Origin: Marinobacter sediminum
GTDB taxonomy: Bacteria > Pseudomonadota > Gammaproteobacteria > Pseudomonadales > Oleiphilaceae
Direction: 5' to 3'
Length of the DNA: 64,000 nucleotides
Assembly: GCF_016820575.1 (NCBI RefSeq)
Contig: NZ_JAEMQH010000003.1
Span: 186,001 to 250,000, forward strand
Both the position numbers and the translations under genes were made by a program. The notes beneath the pieces are model-generated. The model did not search any database, was not told the DNA's origin, and saw only the letters and a program-made list of their open reading frames with translations. The stretch's first letter is position 1; each line of letters begins with the position of its first letter. Below, one piece after another: positions 12,082-21,262 of the stretch.

Positions 12082-12114
12082 AGGCGATTGACTGAGGTAT
12101 CAGTCCCAGCGCCT
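12082..12114. promoter_or_regulatory. Two-tier stem-loop in the gacS-cysM intergenic region
   Basis: Inner arms GACTGA (12090-12095) and TCAGTC (12100-12105) enclose GGTA, and outer arms AGGCG (12082-12086) and CGCCT (12110-12114) pair as well. The element sits about 77 bases upstream of the gacS start and 117 upstream of cysM. No T-run follows on either side, so it is not a clear terminator. It could be an operator dyad or a leader structure. Confidence 0.4.
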
Positions 12115-12230
12115 CGGGAAAGTTGATTCGGTTATAGCTGCCGGTCATGGATATAGCGAGAAGCTTTATTGGGAGACAGGGGCCATAACGCGTATCATGC
12201 GATCGCAAAAGTGTACCACAGGGCAATGAT

Positions 12231-13124
12231 ATGAATTTCCCCACCATTGAAGATTATGTCGGGCATACCCCTCTGGTTCGCCTGCAGCGACTTCCGGGCG
12301 AGACCTCCAACGTCATCCTGGCAAAGCTGGAAGGCAACAACCCCGCCGGATCGGTCAAGGATCGGCCGGCTATCAGCATGATCCAGGAGGCCGAGCGGCG
12401 CGGCGAGATTCACCCCGGGGACACCTTGATCGAGGCTACCAGCGGAAATACCGGGATTGCTCTGGCCATGGCAGCAGCAATCAAGGGGTATCGCATGGTG
12501 CTGATCATGCCCGCCAACATGAGTGAAGAGCGTCGGGCATCAATGCGCGCTTACGGCGCCGAGATTGTCACGGTGAGCCGGGAAGAGGGCATGGAAACGG
12601 CCCGCGATCTTGCCCTGCAGATGGAGTCCGAGGGCAAGGGCAAGGTGCTGGATCAGTTCAGCAACCTGGATAATCCGCTGGCCCACTATCGCACCACCGG
12701 GCCTGAAATCTGGGCGCAGACCGAAGGGCGGGTTACCCATTTTGTCAGCTCCATGGGAACTACTGGCACCATTATGGGCGTATCCCGCTACCTGAAAGAG
12801 CGTAATCCCGACATCCGGATTATTGGCCTACAGCCGAAGGAAGGAGCCTCCATCCCCGGCATCCGGCGCTGGCCGGAGGCCTACCTGCCGAAGATCTATG
12901 ACGCCGCCCGGGTGGATCAGGTGCTGGATATCGGCCAGGAAGAGGCGGAAAGCACCATGCGCGCCTTGGCATCGCAGGAAGGTATCTTCTGTGGCGTATC
13001 CTCCGGCGGATCCATTGCTGCCGCCCTGAGACTGTCTGAGCAGGTTGAAAACGCCGTTATCGTGGCCATCATTTGTGACCGTGGCGACCGATACCTCTCC
13101 ACTGGCGTCTTTCCCGGCGCCTGA
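12231..13124 (+). CDS. cysM: Cysteine synthase B (O-acetylserine sulfhydrylase B)
   Basis: CysM makes cysteine (or S-sulfocysteine) from O-acetylserine and sulfide (or thiosulfate). The 297-residue PLP enzyme has the cofactor lysine in PAGSVKDRPA and the substrate loop TSGNTGIALAM. Its length and the C-terminal GVSSGGS phosphate-binding loop fit CysM. It is divergent from gacS and leads the group cysM-rlmD-relA-mazG. Confidence 0.95.
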   Translation: MNFPTIEDYVGHTPLVRLQRLPGETSNVILAKLEGNNPAGSVKDRPAISMIQEAERRGEIHPGDTLIEATSGNTGIALAMAAAIKGYRMVLIMPANMSEERRASMRAYGAEIVTVSREEGMETARDLALQMESEGKGKVLDQFSNLDNPLAHYRTTGPEIWAQTEGRVTHFVSSMGTTGTIMGVSRYLKERNPDIRIIGLQPKEGASIPGIRRWPEAYLPKIYDAARVDQVLDIGQEEAESTMRALASQEGIFCGVSSGGSIAAALRLSEQVENAVIVAIICDRGDRYLSTGVFPGA

Positions 13125-13164
13125 ACAGTCCCAAGACTAGGACCTTTCATCAAGAGTAGTCAGT

Positions 13165-14514
13165 ATGAGTAGACGACGCCGTAAGGCTCTTCCTAAAGAG
13201 CCGGTGCGCTGTGAAATTGAAAAACTGAGTCATGACGGCCGGGGTATTGCCCGCCAGGACGGCAAGACCCAGTTCGTAGACGGTGCCCTGCCGGGTGAAA
13301 CCGTCATGGCAAAGATGATCAGTACCCGCAGCAAATTCGACGAGCTGCGGAGCCTGGAAGTGCTCGAAAGCGTGCCGGAGCGCCAGACACCGCCGTGCGA
13401 ATTTGCCGACCTGTGTGGCGGCTGCAGTCTTCAGCACATGAGTGCCGATGCCCAGATCAAGTTCAAGGAAGACACCCTGCGCGAACACTTTGCCCATTTT
13501 GGGGGCATTGAGCCGGAAGAGTGGGTGGCGCCGATGCGTTCGGAAAGCAGCCTGGGATATCGCCGCAAGGCGCGACTGGGCGTGCGCTACGTACCGGCGC
13601 GGGAATCGGTGCTGGTCGGCTTTCGCGAAAAACGCAACAGTTTCCTGACCGACATCGACAAATGTGTTGTGCTGGACCCTCGCATCGGTGAGCGTATTCT
13701 GCCCCTGCGTGAACTGCTCCACGGCCTTGATGCCTACAATCGCATTCCCCAGGTCGAGGTGGCGTGCGGCGATGACGAGGCCGTCATGGTATTCCGCAAC
13801 ATGGATGACCTGAGTGACAGTGATCGGGCCAGCCTGGTCGAGTTCGGTCAGGCCCACGATTTGCATATTTATCTGCAGCCCAAGGGGCCGGACACGGTAC
13901 ACCGGATCTGGCCGGAGTCCGCCGGGCGGCATGATGAGCGGCTCGGGTACCGGCTGGATGAGTTTGAATTGACCATGAAATTCCATCCGATGGATTTCAC
14001 CCAGGTCAACGCTGGCATCAATCGCACCATGGTCCACCGCGCTGTCGACTGGCTCGACGTACAGCCGGGCGAGCGGGTACTCGATCTGTTCTGCGGACTC
14101 GGCAACTTCACCCTGCCGCTGGCGCGCAAGGGTGGCCAGGTCGTCGGCGTGGAAGGTGACGACGCCATGGTGGTTCGTGGCCGCGAAAACGCGGAACTGA
14201 ACGGCCTCGACAATGTGGCTTTCCACGGTGCCGATCTGCATGGTGATTTCACCGGCCAGAGCTGGGCAAAAGAGGGCTTTGACAAGATCCTGATTGACCC
14301 CCCTCGCTCGGGTGCGGAGGAAATCTGCAAGTACCTGACGGCGTTCGGGGCCAGTAAAATCGTCTATGTTTCTTGTAACCCTGCAACACTGGCACGGGAT
14401 GCTGGTGTCATGGTGCGCAATGGTTATCGGCTGGTGCGTGCTGGCGTGATGGATATGTTTCCTCACACCACTCATGTCGAATCCATCGCCCTGTTTGAGC
14501 GGGATTCCGGCTAA
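13165..14514 (+). CDS. rlmD: 23S rRNA (uracil-1939-C5)-methyltransferase
   Basis: RlmD methylates U1939 of 23S rRNA using SAM. The 449-residue enzyme begins with a TRAM RNA-binding domain (about 10-65). It has an iron-sulfur cluster region with clustered cysteines ([17 protein letters not shown], and a later Cys in DIDKCVVLD), the SAM motif [15 protein letters not shown], and the catalytic Cys404 in [10 protein letters not shown]. It lies 40 bases after cysM and directly before relA. Confidence 0.96.
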   Translation: MSRRRRKALPKEPVRCEIEKLSHDGRGIARQDGKTQFVDGALPGETVMAKMISTRSKFDELRSLEVLESVPERQTPPCEFADLCGGCSLQHMSADAQIKFKEDTLREHFAHFGGIEPEEWVAPMRSESSLGYRRKARLGVRYVPARESVLVGFREKRNSFLTDIDKCVVLDPRIGERILPLRELLHGLDAYNRIPQVEVACGDDEAVMVFRNMDDLSDSDRASLVEFGQAHDLHIYLQPKGPDTVHRIWPESAGRHDERLGYRLDEFELTMKFHPMDFTQVNAGINRTMVHRAVDWLDVQPGERVLDLFCGLGNFTLPLARKGGQVVGVEGDDAMVVRGRENAELNGLDNVAFHGADLHGDFTGQSWAKEGFDKILIDPPRSGAEEICKYLTAFGASKIVYVSCNPATLARDAGVMVRNGYRLVRAGVMDMFPHTTHVESIALFERDSG

Positions 14515-14571
14515 AGGATTGGCGCCGCCACGCGGGTGGCGGCAGGAACGACCGAGAATAGTAAAACCGAT

Positions 14572-16809
14572 ATGGTAAAAGTTCGCGAAGATTATGCCGT
14601 TACTGGCGATGGTGAGGTGGACATCGAGCGTTGTGTCCAGCACATCGCTGCCCAGACCCAGTTGGACGATGTCGACCAGTTTCGCCGTGCCTGTGAGAAG
14701 GCTGCGGAAATCGATCTGGAGGCGTTCCGCGAGGACCGCCTGTGGGCACCGGGCTCCAGCAGCTTTCGCATCGGTATCGAAATGGCCCAGGTGCTGGCGG
14801 AGCTGCACCTGGATCAGGCCAGCCTGGTGGCGGCGATACTGTATCGGGCCGTTCGGGAGGAACGGGTCGCCCTGGAAGACATCCGCAAGGAGTTCGGCGA
14901 CGAGATTGCCGGTCTGATCAACGGCGTTCAGCAGATGGCGGCGATCTCTTCAATCCATCATCCGCTCAAGGGCAATGTCCTGGGCCAGAGTGAGGGCCAG
15001 CTGGACAACGTCCGCAAGATGCTGGTCACCATGATTGATGATGTCCGGGTCGCGCTGATCAAGCTGGCGGAGCGGACCTGTGCCATCCGGGCGGTCAAGA
15101 ACGTCTCGGAAGAAAAGCGCATGCGGGTCGCGCGTGAGGTGTTTGATATCTACGCGCCGCTGGCGCACCGGCTCGGCATTGGTCACATCAAGTGGGAGCT
15201 GGAAGACCTGTCGTTCCGCTACCTGCACGAAACGGCCTACAAAAAAATCGCCAAGCTTTTAGACGAAAAGCGCCTCGACCGGGACGGCTACATCAAACGG
15301 GTCATCGAAACCCTGCAGGCGGAACTGGAAGCCTCGGGGATCACGGCTGACCTGTCCGGTCGCGCCAAGCACATCTACAGTATCTGGCGGAAAATGCGGC
15401 GCAAGGGTATCGATTTTTCCCAGGTTTACGACGTCCGTGCCGTTCGCATCCTGGTGCCGGAAGTCCGGGATTGTTACGGCGCTTTGGGCATCGTGCATGG
15501 TATCTGGCGCCACATTCCAAACGAATTCGACGACTACATCGCCAACCCCAAGGAAAACGGCTACCAGTCCCTGCATACTGCCGTGATCGGGCCCGAAGGC
15601 AAGGTGATGGAAGTGCAGATCCGTACTCACAAGATGCACGAGGAGGCGGAGCTGGGTGTCTGTGCCCACTGGTTGTACAAAGGCACGGACAAGAGCAACA
15701 AATCGACCGGTTACGATGCCAAGATCAACTGGCTCCGGCAGGTGCTGGAGTGGCAGGAAGATCTGGGGGATCTGTCCGGTCTGGCCGACCACCTGAAGTC
15801 CGACGTAGCGTCGGACCGGGTCTATGTCTTTACCCCGGAAGGTCATGTGGTCGACCTGCCGCAAGGTGCAACTCCGGTGGACTTTGCCTACCGCGTGCAT
15901 ACGGAAATCGGCCACGCCTGTCGCGGCGCGCGGGTCAACAATCGCATCGTGCCGCTGACCTATCCGCTGAAAACCGGCGACCAGATTTTCATCCTGACCT
16001 CCAACAACGCGGCCCCGAGCCGGGACTGGCTGAACCCGAGCCTGGGCTACGTGCAGACCTCCCGTGCCCGGGCCAAGGTGACGCACTGGTTCAAGGAGCA
16101 GGACCGTGGCCGCAACATTGTCGATGGCCGCGCCATCCTGGACGATGAGTTCAAGCGACTGTCGCTTTATGACGTGAACCTGAACGAGCTCGCCGAAAAG
16201 GTGAACTATCACGGCTCGGAGGACATGTTTGCCGCCATCGGTGCCGGCGATCTGCGCCCTACCCACGTGGCCAATGTGGCGCAACAAATGCTCGAGCCAA
16301 AATCCGAGCAGCTGGATCTGAAGCTCAGCAGCCAGCGTCAGGCCCCTTACGACACCGCCACCGATATTCAGATCCAGGGTGTTGGCAAGCTCAAGACCCA
16401 GGTCGCCAAGTGCTGCAAGCCGCTACCCGGTGATCCCATTGGCGGCTACATCACTGTGGGTCGCGGGGTCACCGTGCACCGGCAGGATTGCCTGACGTTC
16501 CTGAACCTGCGCGAGTTTGAGCCCAACCGGATCATCGAGGTTAATTGGGGTGGCCAGCCCGCGGCCGTCTACCCGGTAGACGTGGAAATCCAGGCCTACG
16601 ATCGTTCGGGCCTGTTGCGGGACATCACCCAGGTGCTGTCCACCTCCAAGAGCGATGTGCTGGCACTGAACACCCTGACCAATAAGGACGAGAACACCGC
16701 CACCATGACGGTGACGCTGGAGATCTCCAGCCTTGAGCAGTTGGCCCGGTTGCTGGCGCAGATTCGTAACCTGCCCAACATCATTGACGTGAGGCGCAAA
16801 CGCGGATGA
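14572..16809 (+). CDS. relA: (p)ppGpp synthetase RelA
   Basis: RelA makes the alarmone (p)ppGpp on ribosomes holding uncharged tRNA and so starts the stringent response. Domains in order are a dead hydrolase domain (the HD pair of SpoT is replaced by YRAVRE), the synthetase domain (YDVRAVRIL, ENGYQSLHT, MEVQIRT), a TGS domain (VYVFTPEGHVVDLPQG), a zinc-finger-like region (VAKCCKPLPGDPI) and a C-terminal ACT domain. I prefer ATG 14572 (745 residues, beginning MVKVRE) to GTG 14536 because RelA proteins typically start MVxVR and are about 745 residues long. It overlaps mazG by four bases. Confidence 0.96.
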   Translation: MVKVREDYAVTGDGEVDIERCVQHIAAQTQLDDVDQFRRACEKAAEIDLEAFREDRLWAPGSSSFRIGIEMAQVLAELHLDQASLVAAILYRAVREERVALEDIRKEFGDEIAGLINGVQQMAAISSIHHPLKGNVLGQSEGQLDNVRKMLVTMIDDVRVALIKLAERTCAIRAVKNVSEEKRMRVAREVFDIYAPLAHRLGIGHIKWELEDLSFRYLHETAYKKIAKLLDEKRLDRDGYIKRVIETLQAELEASGITADLSGRAKHIYSIWRKMRRKGIDFSQVYDVRAVRILVPEVRDCYGALGIVHGIWRHIPNEFDDYIANPKENGYQSLHTAVIGPEGKVMEVQIRTHKMHEEAELGVCAHWLYKGTDKSNKSTGYDAKINWLRQVLEWQEDLGDLSGLADHLKSDVASDRVYVFTPEGHVVDLPQGATPVDFAYRVHTEIGHACRGARVNNRIVPLTYPLKTGDQIFILTSNNAAPSRDWLNPSLGYVQTSRARAKVTHWFKEQDRGRNIVDGRAILDDEFKRLSLYDVNLNELAEKVNYHGSEDMFAAIGAGDLRPTHVANVAQQMLEPKSEQLDLKLSSQRQAPYDTATDIQIQGVGKLKTQVAKCCKPLPGDPIGGYITVGRGVTVHRQDCLTFLNLREFEPNRIIEVNWGGQPAAVYPVDVEIQAYDRSGLLRDITQVLSTSKSDVLALNTLTNKDENTATMTVTLEISSLEQLARLLAQIRNLPNIIDVRRKRG

Positions 16810-17657
16810 GCTACACCATAGACGACCTGAAAACGTTGATTGCACGGCTGCGGGATCCGGAGATCGGCTGCCCGTGGGATACCCGGCAGAGTTATAAGAG
16901 CATCGTGCCGCACACCCTTGAGGAAGCCTACGAGGTGGCCGATGCCATTGAGCAGGAAGACTATCCCCATCTCAAGGACGAACTGGGCGATCTGCTGTTT
17001 CAGGTAATTTTCTATGCCCAGATGGGCAAGGAAGATGGCCACTTTGATTTCGACGCCATCGTCGACAATCTGGTGCGTAAACTGGTTCGTCGTCATCCCC
17101 ATGTCTTTCCGGCGGGCACTCTGGACAGCAAAATTGATCCGAATAACCGTCCCGATGAAGCCTGGATCAAAGAGAGCTGGGAGCGGATCAAGGCCGAGGA
17201 GCGGGCTATGGTGCCGCCCTCTGATGAGCCGCTGAGTCGCCTGGATGGCATCGCCCGCACCCTTCCGGCCATGGCCCGGGCCGAGAAGCTGCAGAAAAGG
17301 GCCGCCAGGCATGGATTCGACTGGTCAGAGATCGAGCCGGTGTTCGACAAGCTGCACGAGGAGCTCGATGAACTGAAAGAAGCCTGGCACGCCGCCCAGA
17401 CCGGAACAGGGGACCATGATGCGGTGGAAGACGAGTTAGGTGATCTGCTGTTTGTCTGTGTCAATCTGGCACGTTTCATGAAGGTGAATCCTGAGCAGGC
17501 TCTGAAGCGAACCAACCATAAGTTTGATAGCCGATTCCGGGCCATTGAACGGATTCTCACCCGCGAGGGTCGGGATATGGACGAGGAGAGTCTGGACGCG
17601 CTGGAAGCCGTCTACCAGACGGTCAAGGGGGTAGAGAAGGGCAGTTCCGGGCACTGA
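16806..17657 (+). CDS. mazG: Nucleoside triphosphate pyrophosphohydrolase MazG
   Basis: MazG hydrolyses NTPs to NMP and pyrophosphate; in E. coli it also tempers (p)ppGpp levels. The 283-residue protein carries two MazG repeats. The first has GCPWDTRQS, EEAYEV and DELGDLLFQV; the second has EELDELKEA and DELGDLLFVC. The ATGA overlap with relA couples synthesis of an alarmone maker to a protein that limits its effect. It is about 20 residues longer than E. coli MazG, mainly at the C-terminus. Confidence 0.95.
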   Translation: MSYTIDDLKTLIARLRDPEIGCPWDTRQSYKSIVPHTLEEAYEVADAIEQEDYPHLKDELGDLLFQVIFYAQMGKEDGHFDFDAIVDNLVRKLVRRHPHVFPAGTLDSKIDPNNRPDEAWIKESWERIKAEERAMVPPSDEPLSRLDGIARTLPAMARAEKLQKRAARHGFDWSEIEPVFDKLHEELDELKEAWHAAQTGTGDHDAVEDELGDLLFVCVNLARFMKVNPEQALKRTNHKFDSRFRAIERILTREGRDMDEESLDALEAVYQTVKGVEKGSSGH

Positions 17658-17793
17658 TTGTTGGTTTTCGGTAAGTACAATCCGTTACCAATTAGCAGGT
17701 TCCAGAGGCGCTGGCTTCGTCTACACTTCGAGATGTGGCTGCACTGATGTTGTGCGCCGTGCGCCATCAATAAGATGCAGGAGTGAGGGCACC

Positions 17794-18138
17794 ATGAAAA
17801 TTAAGGATCTGGTCAACTACTGGGACAAGCACGCTCGCGGTCGTCTGACTCGCGATGCCTACTTTATGGCATTGTCTGACCAGCATCATAAGCGTCTGGA
17901 GAAACTGGCCGCGCTCTATCCCATGAAATCACCGCAGGATCTGATGCGGGATCTGATTTCGGCCGCGCTGGACGAGATGGAAACCAGCTTCCCTTATGTT
18001 GAGGGCACCAAGGTGGTGGCCTACGACGAGGACGGTTTCGAGATCTATGAGGATCAGGGCTTAACCCCGAAGTTCGTGAGTCTGAGCCAGAAGCACATCC
18101 AGCGCCTCAAGGCCCGTCAGTTGGAATCGGTCGCCTAA
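17794..18138 (+). CDS. Small RHH-like protein (paralogue 1)
   Basis: The 114-residue protein starts at an ATG behind GGAGTGAGGG. I do not recognise a named family. Residues 1-75 align by eye with the convergent gene at 18221-18454: both begin MK(I/V)xDL, then have a strand-like segment, a helix ending in LAxLYP, and a second helix with Ixxx(M/I)xSAALDE-type spacing. That strand-helix-helix order resembles ribbon-helix-helix DNA-binding proteins. This copy has an extra acidic tail (YDEDGFEIYEDQG). DNA binding is an inference from the pattern; no partner toxin gene is present. Confidence 0.7.
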   Translation: MKIKDLVNYWDKHARGRLTRDAYFMALSDQHHKRLEKLAALYPMKSPQDLMRDLISAALDEMETSFPYVEGTKVVAYDEDGFEIYEDQGLTPKFVSLSQKHIQRLKARQLESVA

Positions 18139-18176
18139 CGACCTGAATTCGATCTGGCCCGATCGACTATCTTTGC

Positions 18177-18202
18177 ACGGAGTGGCGCCTGCCACTCCGT
18201 TT
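18177..18202. terminator. Bidirectional hairpin between convergent paralogues
   Basis: ACGGAGTGGC (18177-18186) and GCCACTCCGT (18191-18200) form a perfect 10-bp stem with loop GCCT, in the 82-base gap between two convergent small genes. The T-run is short on the plus strand, so efficiency is uncertain, but position and strength suit a shared terminator. Confidence 0.6.
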
Positions 18203-18220
18203 CAGTACCCCTCGCATTCC

Positions 18221-18454
18221 TTACTTGTCTTTGTTCTCAAGCCGATCTTTAAGGGGCGTTTTCCGCACCAGGTCGTCCAGCGCGGCACCGATCATGTCAT
18301 TGAGAATGTCGGTTTCGGTCCGGTCCGGGTACAGTTCCGCCAGCGCCGCAATCCTTGCCGCATCCTCCAGAGGCAGTCTCAGATTGTAATCGTGGGTCCG
18401 GTCCACGGGCGCTTTCTGGTTTTCCCAGTGCTTGGGTAAATCGGTAACTTTCAT
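18221..18454 (-). CDS. Small RHH-like protein (paralogue 2)
   Basis: This 77-residue protein is tail-to-tail with the gene at 17794-18138 and looks homologous to it. The segment YNLRLPLEDAARIAALAEL followed by TETDILNDMIGAALDDL has the strand, helix, turn, helix pattern of ribbon-helix-helix proteins. It is shorter, lacking the acidic tail of its neighbour. Its promoter side faces ppc. No toxin-like partner is adjacent, so a toxin-antitoxin role is not supported. Confidence 0.7.
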   Translation of the reverse strand: MKVTDLPKHWENQKAPVDRTHDYNLRLPLEDAARIAALAELYPDRTETDILNDMIGAALDDLVRKTPLKDRLENKDK

Positions 18455-18557
18455 CAGTACTCCTTACGGCTATAGGCTCCAATCGCCAATAGACTTTTTC
18501 GACTATTCCTTAGTATCGTAAGTTTACTTTGCCTCCGTCAATTAAAAGGACGTCAAT

Positions 18558-21203
18558 GTGACTGAGCTTCACCCCGATCTTCGAGAAAATGTACGCATGC
18601 TGGGCGAATTGTTGGGTCAGAGTATCCAGCGCCACCCAGGCCAGGATTGTTACGAACTGATCGAGGAGATCCGCGCTGCGGCCAAGGCCGACCGGCGCCA
18701 GGAAAGTGGTTCCGGGCAGCGCCTGGTCAACCTGTTGAGAAAGCTGAGCGACGATGAGTTGTTGCCAGTAACCCGGGCCTTTAACCAGTTTCTCAATCTT
18801 GCCAATCTGGCGGAGCAATATCACGGCATTCGCCGCAAGAAGGGGCACCAGTCCGACCTGATGGTGGAATCCCTGGGCCAGGTGTTTGACCGTTTGAAAG
18901 CCGGTGGTGTGTCGTCGGAAGAGCTGCATGAGCGGGTGTCCAACCTGCGTATCGAATTTGTACTGACTGCCCACCCGACCGAAGTAGCGCGTCGCACCTT
19001 GATCATGAAGTACGACGAGATGTCGGAGTGTCTGGCCCGGCTCGATCACGATGATCTGATGCCAGCGGAGCGTGAGGAAGTTATTGATCGGTTGACCCGG
19101 TTGATCACTGAGGCCTGGCATACCGATGAGATACGACACGAACGGCCGACGGCGGTGGACGAGGCCAAATGGGGCTTTGCGGTCATTGAGAACAGCCTTT
19201 GGCAGGCGCTGCCTCGTTTTCTGAGCAGTCTCGATGCGTCTCTTACCGAATCGACCGGGCGCGGATTACCCCTGGACGCATCGCCGATTCGTATTGCCTC
19301 CTGGATGGGCGGCGACCGGGACGGCAACCCTAACGTAACCCATCAGGTTACTCGCAAGGTTTTCCTGCTTGGCCGTTGGATGGCAGCGGACCTGTACTTG
19401 CGCGACATTCAGGCGCTACGGGCAGAGCTGTCCATGTGGCAGGCCAGTGACGAACTTCGGCAACGGGTGGGGGACTCTCGTGAGCCCTATCGCCAGGTTC
19501 TGGCGGAACTGCGTGAGCGGTTGGTGAAAACCCGTGATTGGGCCGAGGCTGGGGTTAATGGCACCACGGCCGACGCCACCGACATCCTATTCGAGAACGA
19601 GGATTTCACCGGACCTCTGGAGCTGTGCTACCGGTCACTGGTTGAATGTGGGATGGAAAGCATTGCCAATGGCCCGTTGCTGGATACCATTCGCCGCGCC
19701 CACACCTTCGGGTTGCCGCTGATTCGCCTGGACATTCGCCAGGAAGCCTCGCGCCATGCTGAGGCAGTGGCGGAGATGGTGGATTACCTGGGGCTGGGGG
19801 ATTACCTGTCGTGGTCGGAAGCGGAGCGTCAGGAGTTTCTGGTCAAAGAGCTTCGCGGGCGCCGGCCGCTGGTGCCGCGCAACTGGGAGCCTTCCGAGTC
19901 GGTGCGCGAGGTTCTGGCCACGTGCGAGGTGGTGGCGCAACAGACGCCGCAGGCACTGGGTTCCTATGTTATCTCCATGGCCTCAAAACCATCGGATGTA
20001 CTCAGCGTGATCCTGCTGCTGCGGGAATCCGGCATGAAGTTCCCGATGCGGGTAGTGCCCCTGTTTGAAACCCTGGATGACCTGAAAGGCGCGCCGGACA
20101 GCATGGCGGCCCTGTACGAGGTCGACTGGTATCGGGACTACTGCCAGGGTCGCCAGGAAGTGATGATCGGCTATTCGGATTCGTCGAAAGATGCCGGTCA
20201 GCTAATGGCGGCGTGGGCGCAGTATCAGGCCCAGGAACAACTGACTCGGATTGCCAAACAGTACGATGTGCACCTGACCTTGTTCCACGGCCGGGGCGGC
20301 ACCGTGGGTCGTGGCGGCGGGCCAGCCAATCGGGCCATCCTGTCGCAGCCACCGGGTTCGGTTAATGGCAGCTTCCGGATTACCGAACAGGGCGAAATGA
20401 TCCGCTTCAAGTTTGGCCTGCCGGACCTGGCGGTGCAGAGTCTGACGCTCTACACCACTGCGGTGATCGAGGCCACCCTGGCGCCGCCGCCCGAGCCAGA
20501 ACCGGAATGGCGTGCCACCATGGATTGGCTGACTGAACGTTCGCTGAAGTCCTATCGGGACGTGGTGCGGGAGAATCCGGACTTTGTCCCTTACTTCCGG
20601 CAGGTTACGCCGGAGCAGGCCCTGGGCAAGCTCGCCCTGGGCAGCCGGCCGGCCCGCCGCAAGGCCACCGGCGGCGTTGAGAGCCTGCGTGCGATTCCCT
20701 GGATCTTTGCCTGGACGCAAATGCGGCTGATGCTGCCAAGCTGGCTGGGTAGCGATGTGGCGCTGGAAGCGGCGGCCCAGGACAACCGGTTACCGCAGCT
20801 ACGTGAAATGATGAAGGGGTGGCCGTTTTTCCGAACCTACGTCGACATGCTTGAGATGGTGCTGGCCAAATCGGATCTGCGCATAGCCAGCTACTACGAG
20901 CAGACCCTGCTTGACAACGATAAGCTGCAAGCGCTGGGAACCGACCTCCGGGAAAGGTTGCAGCGGTGCATCCAGCGTCTTCTGGAGCTCAAGGAGCAGT
21001 CAGACCTGCTTGAGGGCGAGCCGGTGTTCGCCCACTCCATGCGCGTGCGCAATCCTTACACCGATCCGTTGCATTATCTCCAGGCCGAACTGCTGCGCCG
21101 CAATCGTGACAGCGAGGGCAAGGGCGATGTTCAGGATCTGGTCGAGCGGGCCTTGAAAGTAACCATGGCAGGCATCGCAGCAGGCATGCGCAACACCGGT
21201 TAA
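18558..21203 (+). CDS. ppc: Phosphoenolpyruvate carboxylase
   Basis: PEP carboxylase makes oxaloacetate from PEP and bicarbonate to refill the TCA cycle. The 881-residue length matches bacterial enzymes. The catalytic His is in VLTAHPTEVARR; the glycine-rich loop FHGRGGTVGRGGGP, the motif GYSDSSKDAG and the C-terminal RNTG are all present. The GTG start follows AAAAGGACG. It stands alone with its own upstream gap. Confidence 0.97.
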   Translation: MTELHPDLRENVRMLGELLGQSIQRHPGQDCYELIEEIRAAAKADRRQESGSGQRLVNLLRKLSDDELLPVTRAFNQFLNLANLAEQYHGIRRKKGHQSDLMVESLGQVFDRLKAGGVSSEELHERVSNLRIEFVLTAHPTEVARRTLIMKYDEMSECLARLDHDDLMPAEREEVIDRLTRLITEAWHTDEIRHERPTAVDEAKWGFAVIENSLWQALPRFLSSLDASLTESTGRGLPLDASPIRIASWMGGDRDGNPNVTHQVTRKVFLLGRWMAADLYLRDIQALRAELSMWQASDELRQRVGDSREPYRQVLAELRERLVKTRDWAEAGVNGTTADATDILFENEDFTGPLELCYRSLVECGMESIANGPLLDTIRRAHTFGLPLIRLDIRQEASRHAEAVAEMVDYLGLGDYLSWSEAERQEFLVKELRGRRPLVPRNWEPSESVREVLATCEVVAQQTPQALGSYVISMASKPSDVLSVILLLRESGMKFPMRVVPLFETLDDLKGAPDSMAALYEVDWYRDYCQGRQEVMIGYSDSSKDAGQLMAAWAQYQAQEQLTRIAKQYDVHLTLFHGRGGTVGRGGGPANRAILSQPPGSVNGSFRITEQGEMIRFKFGLPDLAVQSLTLYTTAVIEATLAPPPEPEPEWRATMDWLTERSLKSYRDVVRENPDFVPYFRQVTPEQALGKLALGSRPARRKATGGVESLRAIPWIFAWTQMRLMLPSWLGSDVALEAAAQDNRLPQLREMMKGWPFFRTYVDMLEMVLAKSDLRIASYYEQTLLDNDKLQALGTDLRERLQRCIQRLLELKEQSDLLEGEPVFAHSMRVRNPYTDPLHYLQAELLRRNRDSEGKGDVQDLVERALKVTMAGIAAGMRNTG

Positions 21204-21262
21204 ACCCGACACAATAAGAACGGTGGCCTGATAGCCGCTGATCAAGGTAACAGGAGTAAGCT

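Noticed and set aside
13150..14808. Long minus-strand open frame of 552 codons
   Set aside because: It lies antisense to rlmD and relA, which have clear family motifs; its composition is that of a high-GC shadow frame.
17794..18454. Toxin-antitoxin module
   Set aside because: The two small genes are paralogues of each other and convergent; there is no toxin-like partner.
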